A DNA stretch of 64,000 nt from Bacillota bacterium (lineage in GTDB: Bacteria > Bacillota > Clostridia > Acetivibrionales > DTU013): the NCBI GenBank assembly GCA_023411645.1, contig JAEYON010000145.1, forward strand, positions 1 to 64,000. The letters run 5' to 3'. Under the pieces are notes generated by a model. The model saw only the letters and a list, made by a program, of their open reading frames with translations. It did not search any database and was not told where the DNA came from. A program made the position numbers and the translations under genes. Below, piece after piece: positions 41,627-50,225 of this stretch (within the stretch, counting starts at the first letter, position 1; every line of letters begins with the position of its first letter).

Positions 41627-44368
41627 TTACCCTGCACTCCCGACATTCCCGGCATAGTCCTCAATATCTGCGTCTTCCTGGTGCATGTCCTCCGTGCAAG
41701 TGTTCTCCTGATCCGTCAGGCCGAGCATGCCGCGGCATTTCTCGATAACCTCTAGAGCGGGTTCCAGTTCTTCATAAAACATCAGGACCAATTCTCCTTC
41801 TTCTGCCTCCATAATAGCTGTTTCCAGCGCTTTTGTCTCAGAGTAGATAACTCTGATATGATCGGCAGGCAACCCTTCCTTTACAGCCGCATTATAAAGG
41901 ATATCCGCAACCTCGCCTGCATTCCTGCCACGCAGGTCATTATCCTCTTTGATGATCAGTTTTGTGAAGCGTCTGCCGCAGAGCCTTCCCACTTCGTATA
42001 TGCTATCGTCCATCCTGTCGCCCGGCATACCGATCACCCCGGTGAACCCGGTCGCATCCATGTAACTAATCATGTCAGTCACACAACGGTAGCCTGCAAC
42101 GTTATGGCCATAATCCAACATAACTGAGAACTTGCCCATGTCAAAAACATTAAATCTTCCCGGATTTGTTCCAATGTCCGGTTTAAAGCTTGTGAGACCT
42201 GTCCTGATTGTGATTGCAGGGACTCCGAGGGCTATCAATGCTGAAGTGACGGCAAGCGCGTTTTCAATATTACAGGCCGCAGAGCCGTTAAATGTAATGG
42301 GTATTTCCCCGATACGGGCAATAAGTACTTCGCCCTTTACGCCCGTATCGCCATTATTCCTGGTATCGCTATTATCTGCGTTATTCACCAATGCACGGAT
42401 AGCCCCGTCCCGTACATACACCGCACGACTGCCTTCCGCGATTTTTTCCCGCAGCAGCGTATTTTCATAATCTACTGAGAAGAGAACTGTCTGACAGCTT
42501 ATTCTCTGTAAGAGCCAGGGAGTCATTTTGTCATCTGCGTTGAGTACAGCCGCACCTTCCGGCTTTATAGCCTCAATAACTAGTGCTTTGACCTTCGCAA
42601 GCTCCTCCAGAGTATTGACACCGTCTAAACCCAAATGATCATCGCTAATATTTGTGATCACACCCACATCAGCCAGGTCATATCCAAGTCCGCGCTTGAT
42701 AATGCCTCCTCTTGCTGTTTCCAATACTGCAGCTTCAACGCTTGTATCCCTCAATACCCGTTCGGCACTCAAAACCCCTGTATTGTCTCCCTTAAGGGCA
42801 CATTCCCCGCCAATATAAATCCCACTGGTAGATGTCATTCCCACAACTGTACCGTCAAGTCCTAAAGTATATGCAATCATTCTGGTCACTGTGGTTTTAC
42901 CGTTTGAACCAGTGACAGATACGATCGGCACACTGGTTGGTTTCCCCGCCGGATAAAACATCTTTAGAATATCTTCGGCTACATTCCTTGGTTGTCCTTC
43001 CGAAGGAAAAAGGTGCATCCGCAGGCCGGGAGCGGCGTTCACTTCGATTAACGCTCCGTTTTCATGGGTCAGAGGCTTTGAGATGTCCATGCAGGTAATG
43101 TCAATTCCCGCAATATCCAGTTCCATTAATTGCGCTGCAGTAACGGCAATCCGTTCATTTTCCGGGTGTACCTCATGCGTACAGTCAGATGCCGTCCCAC
43201 CGGTGCTTAAGTTTCCATTGTGCCTCAGCGGCACTATCCTTCCCCGCTCCGGTATGCTGTTCTCGTCGTAGCCTTCCTTAGCCAGCACTTGTTTGGACAT
43301 GTCATCTAATTTGATCCATGTCAGTGGTTTTTCATGATCTGATCCCCTCAGGGGATTCTCATTTTCAATATTTATCAACTCCCTGATGGAGCGGATCCCG
43401 TCTCCTATTATGGAAGGAGGCTTTCTCTGCGCTGCCGCAACCATTTTCCCGCCTACCACAAGAAGTCTGTAATCATTTCCGGGTATGTGCTTTTCCACAA
43501 TCACGGCATGGCTGTATTTGGACGCTGTTTGATAGGCTATCTCAAGCTCCCTGTAGCTGGATATGTCTGTAAACACACCCTTCCCCTGGTTTGCATCGAA
43601 GGGCTTAAGGACAACCGGATAACCAATGCACGATGCGACTGCTGCGGCAGATCTGATTGTATAGGCAATATCGCCATACGGAACCGGAATACCGGCATCA
43701 CCCAGGATCTTCTTTGTAAGATGCTTGTTTCCCGCTCTGTCGACCGCTATGCAGGTCGACCTGTCCGTTAATGACGCTTCAAGCAGCCGAGTATACCTGC
43801 CGTTTCCAAGCTGCAATATGCTTGAATGCGGAAGACACATCACAGGGATTTTCCTTTTGCGCGCTTCAGCGAAAAGAGCGCCCGTGCTGATCCCCAGATC
43901 CGACTCTGCGGCCATTTTTTTCAACGAAGTTATGAGCTCGGCAATTTGGGGCACGGTACCCTCAATCAGCATGTTCACAATATCTATCGCTGACAAAAGA
44001 CATTCTGTGGCAAGCTTTTCATTCTGGTACTCAAAAATAATTGTATAAATAGATGGCTGATCAGCCTGTCTCGTTTTTCCATAGTTTACGTCACACCCCA
44101 TCATGCTTTGAAGCTCTAGCACCGTATGCTCCGTTACATGGGCCAGGTAGGTACCCTCGATGAGCCTTTCCATAAAACCGCCTTCACGCCCCAGGGAACA
44201 ATAATGCTTTTGAAGGCCGGGTAATAATTGTATAAGCCTCTCATTAAACTGACTGATTTGACAGGTTGGTGTATCATATAAATTTTTTAGATTTACAACA
44301 GCCTTGATCACAGGCCTGTGGCTATGAATATTTCTCCCTTTAAAAGATTGTATATCAAGAAGTTCCAC
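41627..44368 (-). CDS. cphA: Cyanophycin synthetase
   Basis: Makes the storage polymer cyanophycin (poly-Asp with Arg side chains) from Asp, Arg and ATP. 913 residues, near the family length. The N-terminal region is followed by an ATP-grasp domain (KPFDANQGKGVFTDI, IEVNAAPGLRMHLFPSEGQP) and a Mur-ligase-like domain with VTGSNGKTTVTRM, VGMTSTSGIYIGG, NADDKMTPW and VMLDYGHNVAG. Both active sites look intact. Third gene of iadA-cphB-cphA, 39 bases after cphB; the C-terminal tail is acidic and variable. Confidence 0.95.
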   Translation of the reverse strand: MELLDIQSFKGRNIHSHRPVIKAVVNLKNLYDTPTCQISQFNERLIQLLPGLQKHYCSLGREGGFMERLIEGTYLAHVTEHTVLELQSMMGCDVNYGKTRQADQPSIYTIIFEYQNEKLATECLLSAIDIVNMLIEGTVPQIAELITSLKKMAAESDLGISTGALFAEARKRKIPVMCLPHSSILQLGNGRYTRLLEASLTDRSTCIAVDRAGNKHLTKKILGDAGIPVPYGDIAYTIRSAAAVASCIGYPVVLKPFDANQGKGVFTDISSYRELEIAYQTASKYSHAVIVEKHIPGNDYRLLVVGGKMVAAAQRKPPSIIGDGIRSIRELINIENENPLRGSDHEKPLTWIKLDDMSKQVLAKEGYDENSIPERGRIVPLRHNGNLSTGGTASDCTHEVHPENERIAVTAAQLMELDIAGIDITCMDISKPLTHENGALIEVNAAPGLRMHLFPSEGQPRNVAEDILKMFYPAGKPTSVPIVSVTGSNGKTTVTRMIAYTLGLDGTVVGMTSTSGIYIGGECALKGDNTGVLSAERVLRDTSVEAAVLETARGGIIKRGLGYDLADVGVITNISDDHLGLDGVNTLEELAKVKALVIEAIKPEGAAVLNADDKMTPWLLQRISCQTVLFSVDYENTLLREKIAEGSRAVYVRDGAIRALVNNADNSDTRNNGDTGVKGEVLIARIGEIPITFNGSAACNIENALAVTSALIALGVPAITIRTGLTSFKPDIGTNPGRFNVFDMGKFSVMLDYGHNVAGYRCVTDMISYMDATGFTGVIGMPGDRMDDSIYEVGRLCGRRFTKLIIKEDNDLRGRNAGEVADILYNAAVKEGLPADHIRVIYSETKALETAIMEAEEGELVLMFYEELEPALEVIEKCRGMLGLTDQENTCTEDMHQEDADIEDYAGNVGSAG

Positions 44369-44407
44369 GAAGTCTCCTCCAACTCTTTTCGATGACCGGC
44401 AAAGTGC

Positions 44408-45217
44408 TCAATGAACTCTGATAACTTCTCTGGTAACCAAATGAAAGCCATAGCCAAAAGGCAATACGTGCAAAACCACATTTGCAATGGCCAAGTTTTC
44501 GTCCGGCATTGATTCAGATACATTGGAGCTTTTAATATTCCGCCCGTCCACTACTGTAACGGAATTACTGCCAATCACCTCAAAATGTTCATCAGGAAAT
44601 ACTCTCACTGCAGTGTCCTCATCAATTCCTATCCCAAGAATCGACGGGTTTTCAGCAACACCGCACAAAAGTCTTCCTATTCTCCCTCTCTGGTGAAAGT
44701 GCTGGTCGATAAGTGCTCTTTCAAGCAGGCCAAGTCCCGGCGCCATTTTTAAAGTGCATTTTCTGGCAGCGTCATAATCGTTTCCCTCTACTATCATGGT
44801 TCTGCTCATGGCAGAAGCCCCGGCACTTGTGCCGGCAATAACTGCACCTGCTCCATAGGCGGCATGTAATGCTGTATATGCTCTGGTGCCACCGATGATA
44901 CTGGTTATGCGGAGTTGATCCCCTCCGGTGAAAAATATACCGGAAGACTCCGATATCATTCTTGCGTTCATATCCAAGTCCGCGTCATCCCGGGTATTAA
45001 TATTTAAAATTGCTGTTTCCGGAGCCCCCAGACCAACGAACAGAGATTTGTATTGATTTCCCGCCTCTTCCGGCATTTCGGTCGCTGTGGTGATAATTGT
45101 GATCTTTCCTTCCAGCGCGCGCGAAAGAGATACAAACGATTTTAAAATAGAGCACTCCCCTCTTTTATCTTCAGCACCGCCTATAATAACCAAGTTTCCC
45201 TTATTCATGTATTTCAC
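44408..45217 (-). CDS. cphB: Cyanophycinase
   Basis: A serine peptidase (S51 family) that releases beta-Asp-Arg dipeptides from cyanophycin. 269 residues; the nucleophile Ser131 is in AGTSAGASAMS, and FFTGGDQLRI and GLLERALIDQHFHQRGR are the family stretches. Cytoplasmic: no signal peptide. A GTG (45217) with AGGA upstream is taken as start; the ATG three codons on is also possible. Lies between iadA and cphA. Confidence 0.94.
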   Translation of the reverse strand: MKYMNKGNLVIIGGAEDKRGECSILKSFVSLSRALEGKITIITTATEMPEEAGNQYKSLFVGLGAPETAILNINTRDDADLDMNARMISESSGIFFTGGDQLRITSIIGGTRAYTALHAAYGAGAVIAGTSAGASAMSRTMIVEGNDYDAARKCTLKMAPGLGLLERALIDQHFHQRGRIGRLLCGVAENPSILGIGIDEDTAVRVFPDEHFEVIGSNSVTVVDGRNIKSSNVSESMPDENLAIANVVLHVLPFGYGFHLVTREVIRVH

Positions 45218-45293
45218 CGTTTCCTGCTGTCCTTCATTGAAATATGCTAATATTCTTCATTTTGCACGTCAACGATATGCATGCCAATGTGTG

Positions 45294-46409
45294 CTAATTT
45301 TTACAAAAAACCAGTTTACCCTTCGCAAAAAGCAACTCCGGAATGAAACTTTCCTTTTCAATCAGCAGAATATCCGCATCTCCGCCAACTGCTAACCTTC
45401 CTTTTGCCGGGCACAGTTTTAACACCTCTGCAACATTTTCAGTTACAGTCCTGAGAACCTGCTCGAGGGGCAGGCCGTATTCCTTTACAGCCGTCCTGAC
45501 ATCATCAAAGAGGCTCATTACTGATGCAATATCCTGACCCGATGTACCCGCGCCGCTTCCGTTTCCGTCCGATGATACAGTAACCCTGTCCAATCCGTCT
45601 TTGCTCATCAACAGCCTTTGCAGACAATCCGGCACACTGTAGCCAGCCTTTGTATTTTCTCCTGCAGTCAGATCAATCATTCCTCCATTATTATGAAACC
45701 GTACTGCCTGCTCAAAAAGGGCCGCATTCCTGTTTAAATGAGTCGGAACAAACATGGAAATTGGAAAATCTGTATTTTCCAGCAGGTCCAGAAGCGGCTC
45801 CAGCCCTTCCTTACCGTTGCCCACGTGCAGATGGACGACACCGGCTTTTTTTCCAAGCATGCCGCCTGTAATAACCTCGTGAGCCAGCTTGATCAACTCC
45901 TGTCTTGTTGGATAAGAGGATCTATAGTCAGAAATGGCTATCTCGCCGGCGCCTATTACTTTGTCGATCAAGGCTATGTCCGTCAATACCCTGCCTGTTA
46001 TGGTCACGGGAGGGATTCCATAATTTCCCGAGTAAATATAGGTTGTGATGCCATCGCTCTCCAGTGAACGCGCTTTCATCAACAGGGCCTGCATGCTCTT
46101 GCCAACCCCATCCGCACCCAGTACTCCGACTACAGTTGTAATTCCTGCTGCTGCGATGCTGTCGCAGCTTATCGGACCTATTATACTCCCCGGCCCCTGT
46201 TCTCCGCCTCCGCCTGTAATATGAAGGTGCTGATCCAGAAATCCCGGACAGGCGATCCTTCCGGTGCAATCGAATACCTGCGCTTCAGGTAATATGTTCC
46301 ATATAATTTCAGGTTTGATCAAAGCAATCTTATCAACCGCAATCAGTATATCCTGTGTCCCTAAAAAATTTGGAGTATAGCACTCAACATTTTTCAAAAG
46401 CTTAAACAT
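45294..46409 (-). CDS. iadA: Isoaspartyl dipeptidase
   Basis: Hydrolyses beta-aspartyl dipeptides, including the beta-Asp-Arg released by cyanophycinase. 371 residues, amidohydrolase fold, peptidase family M38. Ligands are GFLDQHLHITGGGGEQGPGS (His-x-His), VHLHVGNG, VPTHLNRN and SSDGNGSG. First gene of the operon, transcribed away from the LexA-like regulator, with a 269-base intergenic region between. Confidence 0.93.
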   Translation of the reverse strand: MFKLLKNVECYTPNFLGTQDILIAVDKIALIKPEIIWNILPEAQVFDCTGRIACPGFLDQHLHITGGGGEQGPGSIIGPISCDSIAAAGITTVVGVLGADGVGKSMQALLMKARSLESDGITTYIYSGNYGIPPVTITGRVLTDIALIDKVIGAGEIAISDYRSSYPTRQELIKLAHEVITGGMLGKKAGVVHLHVGNGKEGLEPLLDLLENTDFPISMFVPTHLNRNAALFEQAVRFHNNGGMIDLTAGENTKAGYSVPDCLQRLLMSKDGLDRVTVSSDGNGSGAGTSGQDIASVMSLFDDVRTAVKEYGLPLEQVLRTVTENVAEVLKLCPAKGRLAVGGDADILLIEKESFIPELLFAKGKLVFCKN

Positions 46410-46546
46410 TATTTTTTGACTTACCCCCTAATTTGGACAGATAAAATATTTTTTGTACTTTTTAATTCATGTATACATTTATTTTTTATAATTTTTGATT
46501 CCGTGGCGCAGAAATGTCCTCTAAAGTATTGAGCGGTCTACATTTT

Positions 46547-46600
46547 ATTATGTTCTTATGTAATAATATTATAATGTATTATTATAACATTATTGTTATA
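46547..46600. promoter_or_regulatory. A/T-rich palindromes in the iadA/LexA-like intergenic region
   Basis: Three elements: ATTATGTTCTTATGT (46547-46561), AATAATA...TATTATT (46562-46583, 8-base centre) and TATAACA-TTAT-TGTTATA (46583-46600). They lie between divergent promoters and are candidates for autoregulatory operators. The 15-mer recurs in inverted orientation at about 47345-47360. Confidence 0.4.
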
Positions 46601-46678
46601 TATTAATTTGATTATTGCACGCATTTCTGTTAGACTGTTGTGTATTATGTAAAGCAATATATTACAAAGGGTGATAAA

Positions 46679-47314
46679 ATGATAGCGAATTACAGTAGCT
46701 TAACCGCTAAACAAAAGAAAGTGTACACCGTAATTGAGACTTACATCAACACAAATGGAATTCCTCCGACAGTCAGAGAAATTGGTGAGCTTGTTGGAGA
46801 AAAAACGCCGGGAGCCGTTCAAGGGATTCTAAACCGCTTGGAGCAAAAAGGCGTAATTAAAAGACAGCTTGGCGCGGCCAGATCTATCCAGCTTGTTTCC
46901 TCAGACGATCAGATGTATGTAAAACCCGTGTTTGTTCCTGAGCTAAAGAAAATTAGCAAAAGGAATGTAGATGATTTGTTCAGCATATACAACATTGAAA
47001 AGTATCATCCTGTTTCACCAGATCTGATTCCCGATATCGGAGAATCCTTTATATTCGAGTGCCCGAACGATGGCTTGGAGGAAAGCGGATTCATGCAAGA
47101 CGATCTGATCCTGATCAGTATGAATACAGAATTGAAGTCCGGCGATGTTGTGTTGGTATTTTATGAGAACCGTTCATTATTGAGGTACTACTATCCGCAA
47201 GAAGACGGGACAATTACCATGAAGGCTGATTACAGTATCATAGAAAAGGTGAGCTTTGAGCCTGATGAAGTAAAGATAATCGGGAAAGTTATATCAAAGC
47301 TTTCAACCTATTAA
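46679..47314 (+). CDS. LexA-like regulator with inactive peptidase domain
   Basis: 211 residues, start at 46679 (AAAGGGTG upstream). The N-terminal winged HTH (1-72) has the LexA pattern LTAKQKKVYTVIETYI and NGIPPTVREIGELVG. The C-terminal domain aligns with LexA/S24 but the catalytic residues are gone: the GDSM motif reads NDGL (130-133; the Ser is Gly), the Lys region reads SLLRYYY where LexA has TVKRFY, and no Ala-Gly cleavage site precedes. It should therefore bind DNA without RecA-induced self-cleavage. Divergent from the cyanophycin operon. A true LexA paralogue, or a dedicated regulator; target unknown. Confidence 0.85.
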   Translation: MIANYSSLTAKQKKVYTVIETYINTNGIPPTVREIGELVGEKTPGAVQGILNRLEQKGVIKRQLGAARSIQLVSSDDQMYVKPVFVPELKKISKRNVDDLFSIYNIEKYHPVSPDLIPDIGESFIFECPNDGLEESGFMQDDLILISMNTELKSGDVVLVFYENRSLLRYYYPQEDGTITMKADYSIIEKVSFEPDEVKIIGKVISKLSTY

Positions 47315-47384
47315 TTATCTGGCGAGAATTGGTGCGATGCACTTAACATAAGAACATAATTAAGTCAGATTGAGCCAATGGCGC

Positions 47385-47426
47385 ACAGAAAAAATACCGA
47401 CTCAAACTAGTCGGTATTTTTTCTGT
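47385..47426. terminator. Bidirectional terminator between LexA-like gene and oppA
   Basis: An 18-bp perfect stem (ACAGAAAAAATACCGACT / AGTCGGTATTTTTTCTGT), 6-base loop, with a T-run in both senses. The inverted copy of the operator-like 15-mer lies just before it (47345-47360). Confidence 0.85.
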
Positions 47427-47452
47427 AATTTATTCGCCTTATCCGCTGCGGC

Positions 47453-49096
47453 TTACTTTGCCACAGTAGCGTACATGAAGTACTTGTATCCAAGCGGCGA
47501 TGACCAGAATCCGTCGATTTTCTGATTAATCAGATACAGGTCGACATAATAATAGATCGGGCAAAGCATACTTTCTTCGAAAATGATATCTTCTGCTTCA
47601 TGCATCAGCTTGAATCTTTCTGTCTGGTCTGAGGATTTCTTTATGCGTGAGATCAGTTCATCATATTTTGCGTTGCTCCACTGTGCGTCGTTGTTTCCAC
47701 CGCCAGTGATCCACATGTCCAGCATGGATATTGGATCGTTATAATCACTGAGCCATCCGTTACGTGCGATAAAGTATTCTCCGTTTTTACGCGTATTCAG
47801 GAATGTATTCCACTCCTGCGAAACCAGACTGATGTTTACACCGATCTTTCTCCACATGTCCTGCAGCGCCTCGCCGATAGCTTGATGTCCTGTGCCCTCA
47901 TTATACAGGTATTCAATACTCGGCAGGCCCTTGCCTTCCGGGTATCCCGCTTCGGCAAGCAGTCTTTTGGCTTCAGCCAGATTGGCTTCGTTTGCCTCGG
48001 CAGACGGATCAAAATAATCTCCGCCAATCTCTCGGAATTCTTTAGTCGGATCAGCATCTGAAAGCCCGGTAGAAACGAATGCTCCTGCAGGCTGCTGTCC
48101 GGACTTGCCTATATTTCTCACAATAAAATCACGGTCAACCGCAAGTATAAGTGCCTTACGGACAAGCGGATTGTCCAGCGGTGCTTTCTTCACATTAAAG
48201 GATACATAATATGTTCCTAATTGACCTTCCAGATTGAATTCCGGCTTATCTCTCCAAGCATCGATTTCGTCCTGCGGTATTTGGTCTGCAAATAGTATCT
48301 CCTCGCTTTTAAATGCGTTCAGAATCGCAACATCGTCCTCCATCAGCACGAATTTGAGTTTATTCGTGCCAAGATTCGCATAATCCCAATAGTTTTCATT
48401 TTTCTCATATATCATATGGGAACCGGGAACCCATTCAGTCATCTTATACGGGCCATTGCCTATATAGGTTTTCGGATCAACTGCCCATGAATCGCCATTT
48501 GCCTCGATCAGATCCCGACGCACGGGAGAGAAGGTTGGGAATGCGGTAATCTCCAGAAAATATGGTACCGCATTCTTTAATGTAACGACCAGTGTTTTTT
48601 CATCAGGAGCGGAAACATTAAGAGTTCCGGACTCATAACCGTCAATAATATCAAACATGTATTCATAATCGGCCGCTGTGTCAGGCGAAATCGCTCTGTT
48701 CCATGAATAAATAAAATCGTTTGCCGTTAATGCCTTCCCATCACTCCATTTAAGGTTGTCTCGAAGGTGGAATGTGTATACCTTACCATCCTCGCTGACA
48801 TCGTAGCTTTTTGCCTGACCTGGAACAGGCGTGCCGTTCTTATCCAGTGTCATGAGGCCTTCAAAGCCGTGAATTATCAGGGTTGCACCATCAACGGAAG
48901 AGTTTAGAGCCGGATCGATAGTATCTGGATTCGGTCCAACCCATAATGTCAGCATGTCAGCTACACCGGCCTGGGTTGTCGGTTGAGTTGTTTCTGTGGT
49001 CTGGCCCGGCTGTGTTCCTTCCTGTCTTCCACAGGCAGCAAAGAGCAGAGTGACTGCTAGTAGTAATGATATTGCAAGTACTGCGTTTCTTTTCAT
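47453..49096 (-). CDS. oppA: Oligopeptide-binding lipoprotein
   Basis: Extracytoplasmic substrate-binding protein of a peptide ABC transporter. 547 residues. Signal and lipobox are SLLLAVTLLFAACGRQEG with the acylated Cys. SBP family 5 features are DTIDPALNSSVDGATLIIHG, LRDNLKWSDGKALTANDFIY and SWNRAISPDT. The gene is last in the cluster, separated from oppF by 160 bases with a hairpin and a perfect palindrome. An in-frame GGAGG-type site precedes its ATG. Confidence 0.94.
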   Translation of the reverse strand: MKRNAVLAISLLLAVTLLFAACGRQEGTQPGQTTETTQPTTQAGVADMLTLWVGPNPDTIDPALNSSVDGATLIIHGFEGLMTLDKNGTPVPGQAKSYDVSEDGKVYTFHLRDNLKWSDGKALTANDFIYSWNRAISPDTAADYEYMFDIIDGYESGTLNVSAPDEKTLVVTLKNAVPYFLEITAFPTFSPVRRDLIEANGDSWAVDPKTYIGNGPYKMTEWVPGSHMIYEKNENYWDYANLGTNKLKFVLMEDDVAILNAFKSEEILFADQIPQDEIDAWRDKPEFNLEGQLGTYYVSFNVKKAPLDNPLVRKALILAVDRDFIVRNIGKSGQQPAGAFVSTGLSDADPTKEFREIGGDYFDPSAEANEANLAEAKRLLAEAGYPEGKGLPSIEYLYNEGTGHQAIGEALQDMWRKIGVNISLVSQEWNTFLNTRKNGEYFIARNGWLSDYNDPISMLDMWITGGGNNDAQWSNAKYDELISRIKKSSDQTERFKLMHEAEDIIFEESMLCPIYYYVDLYLINQKIDGFWSSPLGYKYFMYATVAK

Positions 49097-49118
49097 AAAA
49101 AATCCTCCTTGGTATAGT

Positions 49119-49134
49119 CAGTACATATGTACTG
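49119..49134. promoter_or_regulatory. 16-bp palindrome upstream of oppA
   Basis: CAGTACATATGTACTG is a perfect palindrome about 22 bases upstream of the oppA start, in a region without other coding. It is a candidate operator. Confidence 0.45.
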
Positions 49135-49145
49135 CATATATAAAA

Positions 49146-49214
49146 ATGCCGCCATTTCATGAATTTACATGTAAAGGTTCGTCCTTTTCATATAGTCTCC
49201 AAGAATGGCAGCAT
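49146..49214 (-). terminator. Long-loop hairpin between oppF and oppA
   Basis: On the transcribed strand ATGCTGCCATT pairs with AATGGCGGCAT (one U-G) across a 47-base loop and is followed by TTTTTATA. It can act as a partial terminator or as a 3' stabiliser, giving different levels of oppBCDF and oppA. Confidence 0.5.
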
Positions 49215-49256
49215 TTCATTCAGATTAATTACATCCAGATTTATGTTATTTTATAG

Positions 49257-50225
49257 TCAATTGATTTTGTCTACATGATGGCATGCGACATAATGTCCCC
49301 GCGAAGCCTCTCTGAACTCCGGTTCCTGCTGAGCACAAAGCTCAGTCGCATAACGGCAGCGAGTTCTGAAACGGCAGCCTGAAGGCGGGTTCAGCGGACT
49401 GGGCACATCTCCCTCAAGAACAATACGTTTCTTTTCGCGGCTTGCCTTTGGGTCAGGAACCGGAATAGCTGAAATAAGAGATTTTGTATATGGATGCAGA
49501 TTATGAAAGGTCAAATCATAGCTTTCCGCCAGCTCAACCAGCTTGCCCAGATACATAACGCCGATCCGATTGCTTATGTGTTTTACCACATTAAGATCGT
49601 GGGCAATGAACAAGTACGTCAGGCCAAGCTCCTGCTGCAGCTCTTCAAACATATTAACAACTTGCGCCTGTATAGAGACATCCAATGCGGAAATCGGCTC
49701 ATCACACACGATAAATTCAGGATCCACAGCTAATGCGCGGGCTATACCAATACGCTGGCGCTGCCCGCCAGAAAATTCATGGGGGTAACGGTTTGCGTGT
49801 TCACTGTTCAGCCCTACCCTCCGGAGCATGCTGTGAATTTTATCTTTCCTATCTTCTCTGCCCGAGGACAGCTTATGGATGTCAATCGCTTCTCCAACAA
49901 TGTCACCAACTGTCATTCGCGGGTCGAGGCTGGCATAGGGATCCTGGAAAACGATCTGCATTCTGCGTCTGTACGGCAGCATATCTGCCTTTGTTATATC
50001 TACACCGTTATATATTATTTGTCCTGCTGTCGGCTCGTAGAGTCTGAGCAGCGTTCGGCCGGTAGTCGTCTTACCACAGCCGCTCTCACCAACAAGACCT
50101 AGTGTTTCGCCTTTTTCTATATAAAAACTAACATCATCTACTGCTTTGACAAATTTAGGCTTAAAAACGCTTCCGCCTGTGCGGAAATATTGCTTAAGAT
50201 TCTTAACTTCGACCAGTTTGCTCAA
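49257..50225 (-). CDS. oppF: Oligopeptide ABC transporter ATPase OppF
   Basis: 322 residues. Walker A LVGESGCGKTTTGRTLL, signature FSGGQRQRIGIARALAVDP, Walker B IVCDEPISALDVS, H-loop FIAHDL. The C-terminal oligopeptide-specific domain carries three Cys-containing stretches (GCRFRTRCRYATELC) that form an iron-sulfur-type site in OppF. Its start overlaps the oppD stop by 4 bases, so they are coupled. Confidence 0.95.
   Translation of the reverse strand: MSKLVEVKNLKQYFRTGGSVFKPKFVKAVDDVSFYIEKGETLGLVGESGCGKTTTGRTLLRLYEPTAGQIIYNGVDITKADMLPYRRRMQIVFQDPYASLDPRMTVGDIVGEAIDIHKLSSGREDRKDKIHSMLRRVGLNSEHANRYPHEFSGGQRQRIGIARALAVDPEFIVCDEPISALDVSIQAQVVNMFEELQQELGLTYLFIAHDLNVVKHISNRIGVMYLGKLVELAESYDLTFHNLHPYTKSLISAIPVPDPKASREKKRIVLEGDVPSPLNPPSGCRFRTRCRYATELCAQQEPEFREASRGHYVACHHVDKIN

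Noticed and set aside
46679..47314. Canonical SOS repressor LexA
   Set aside because: The Ser, Lys and Ala-Gly cleavage residues are all replaced, so a standard SOS role is not supported.
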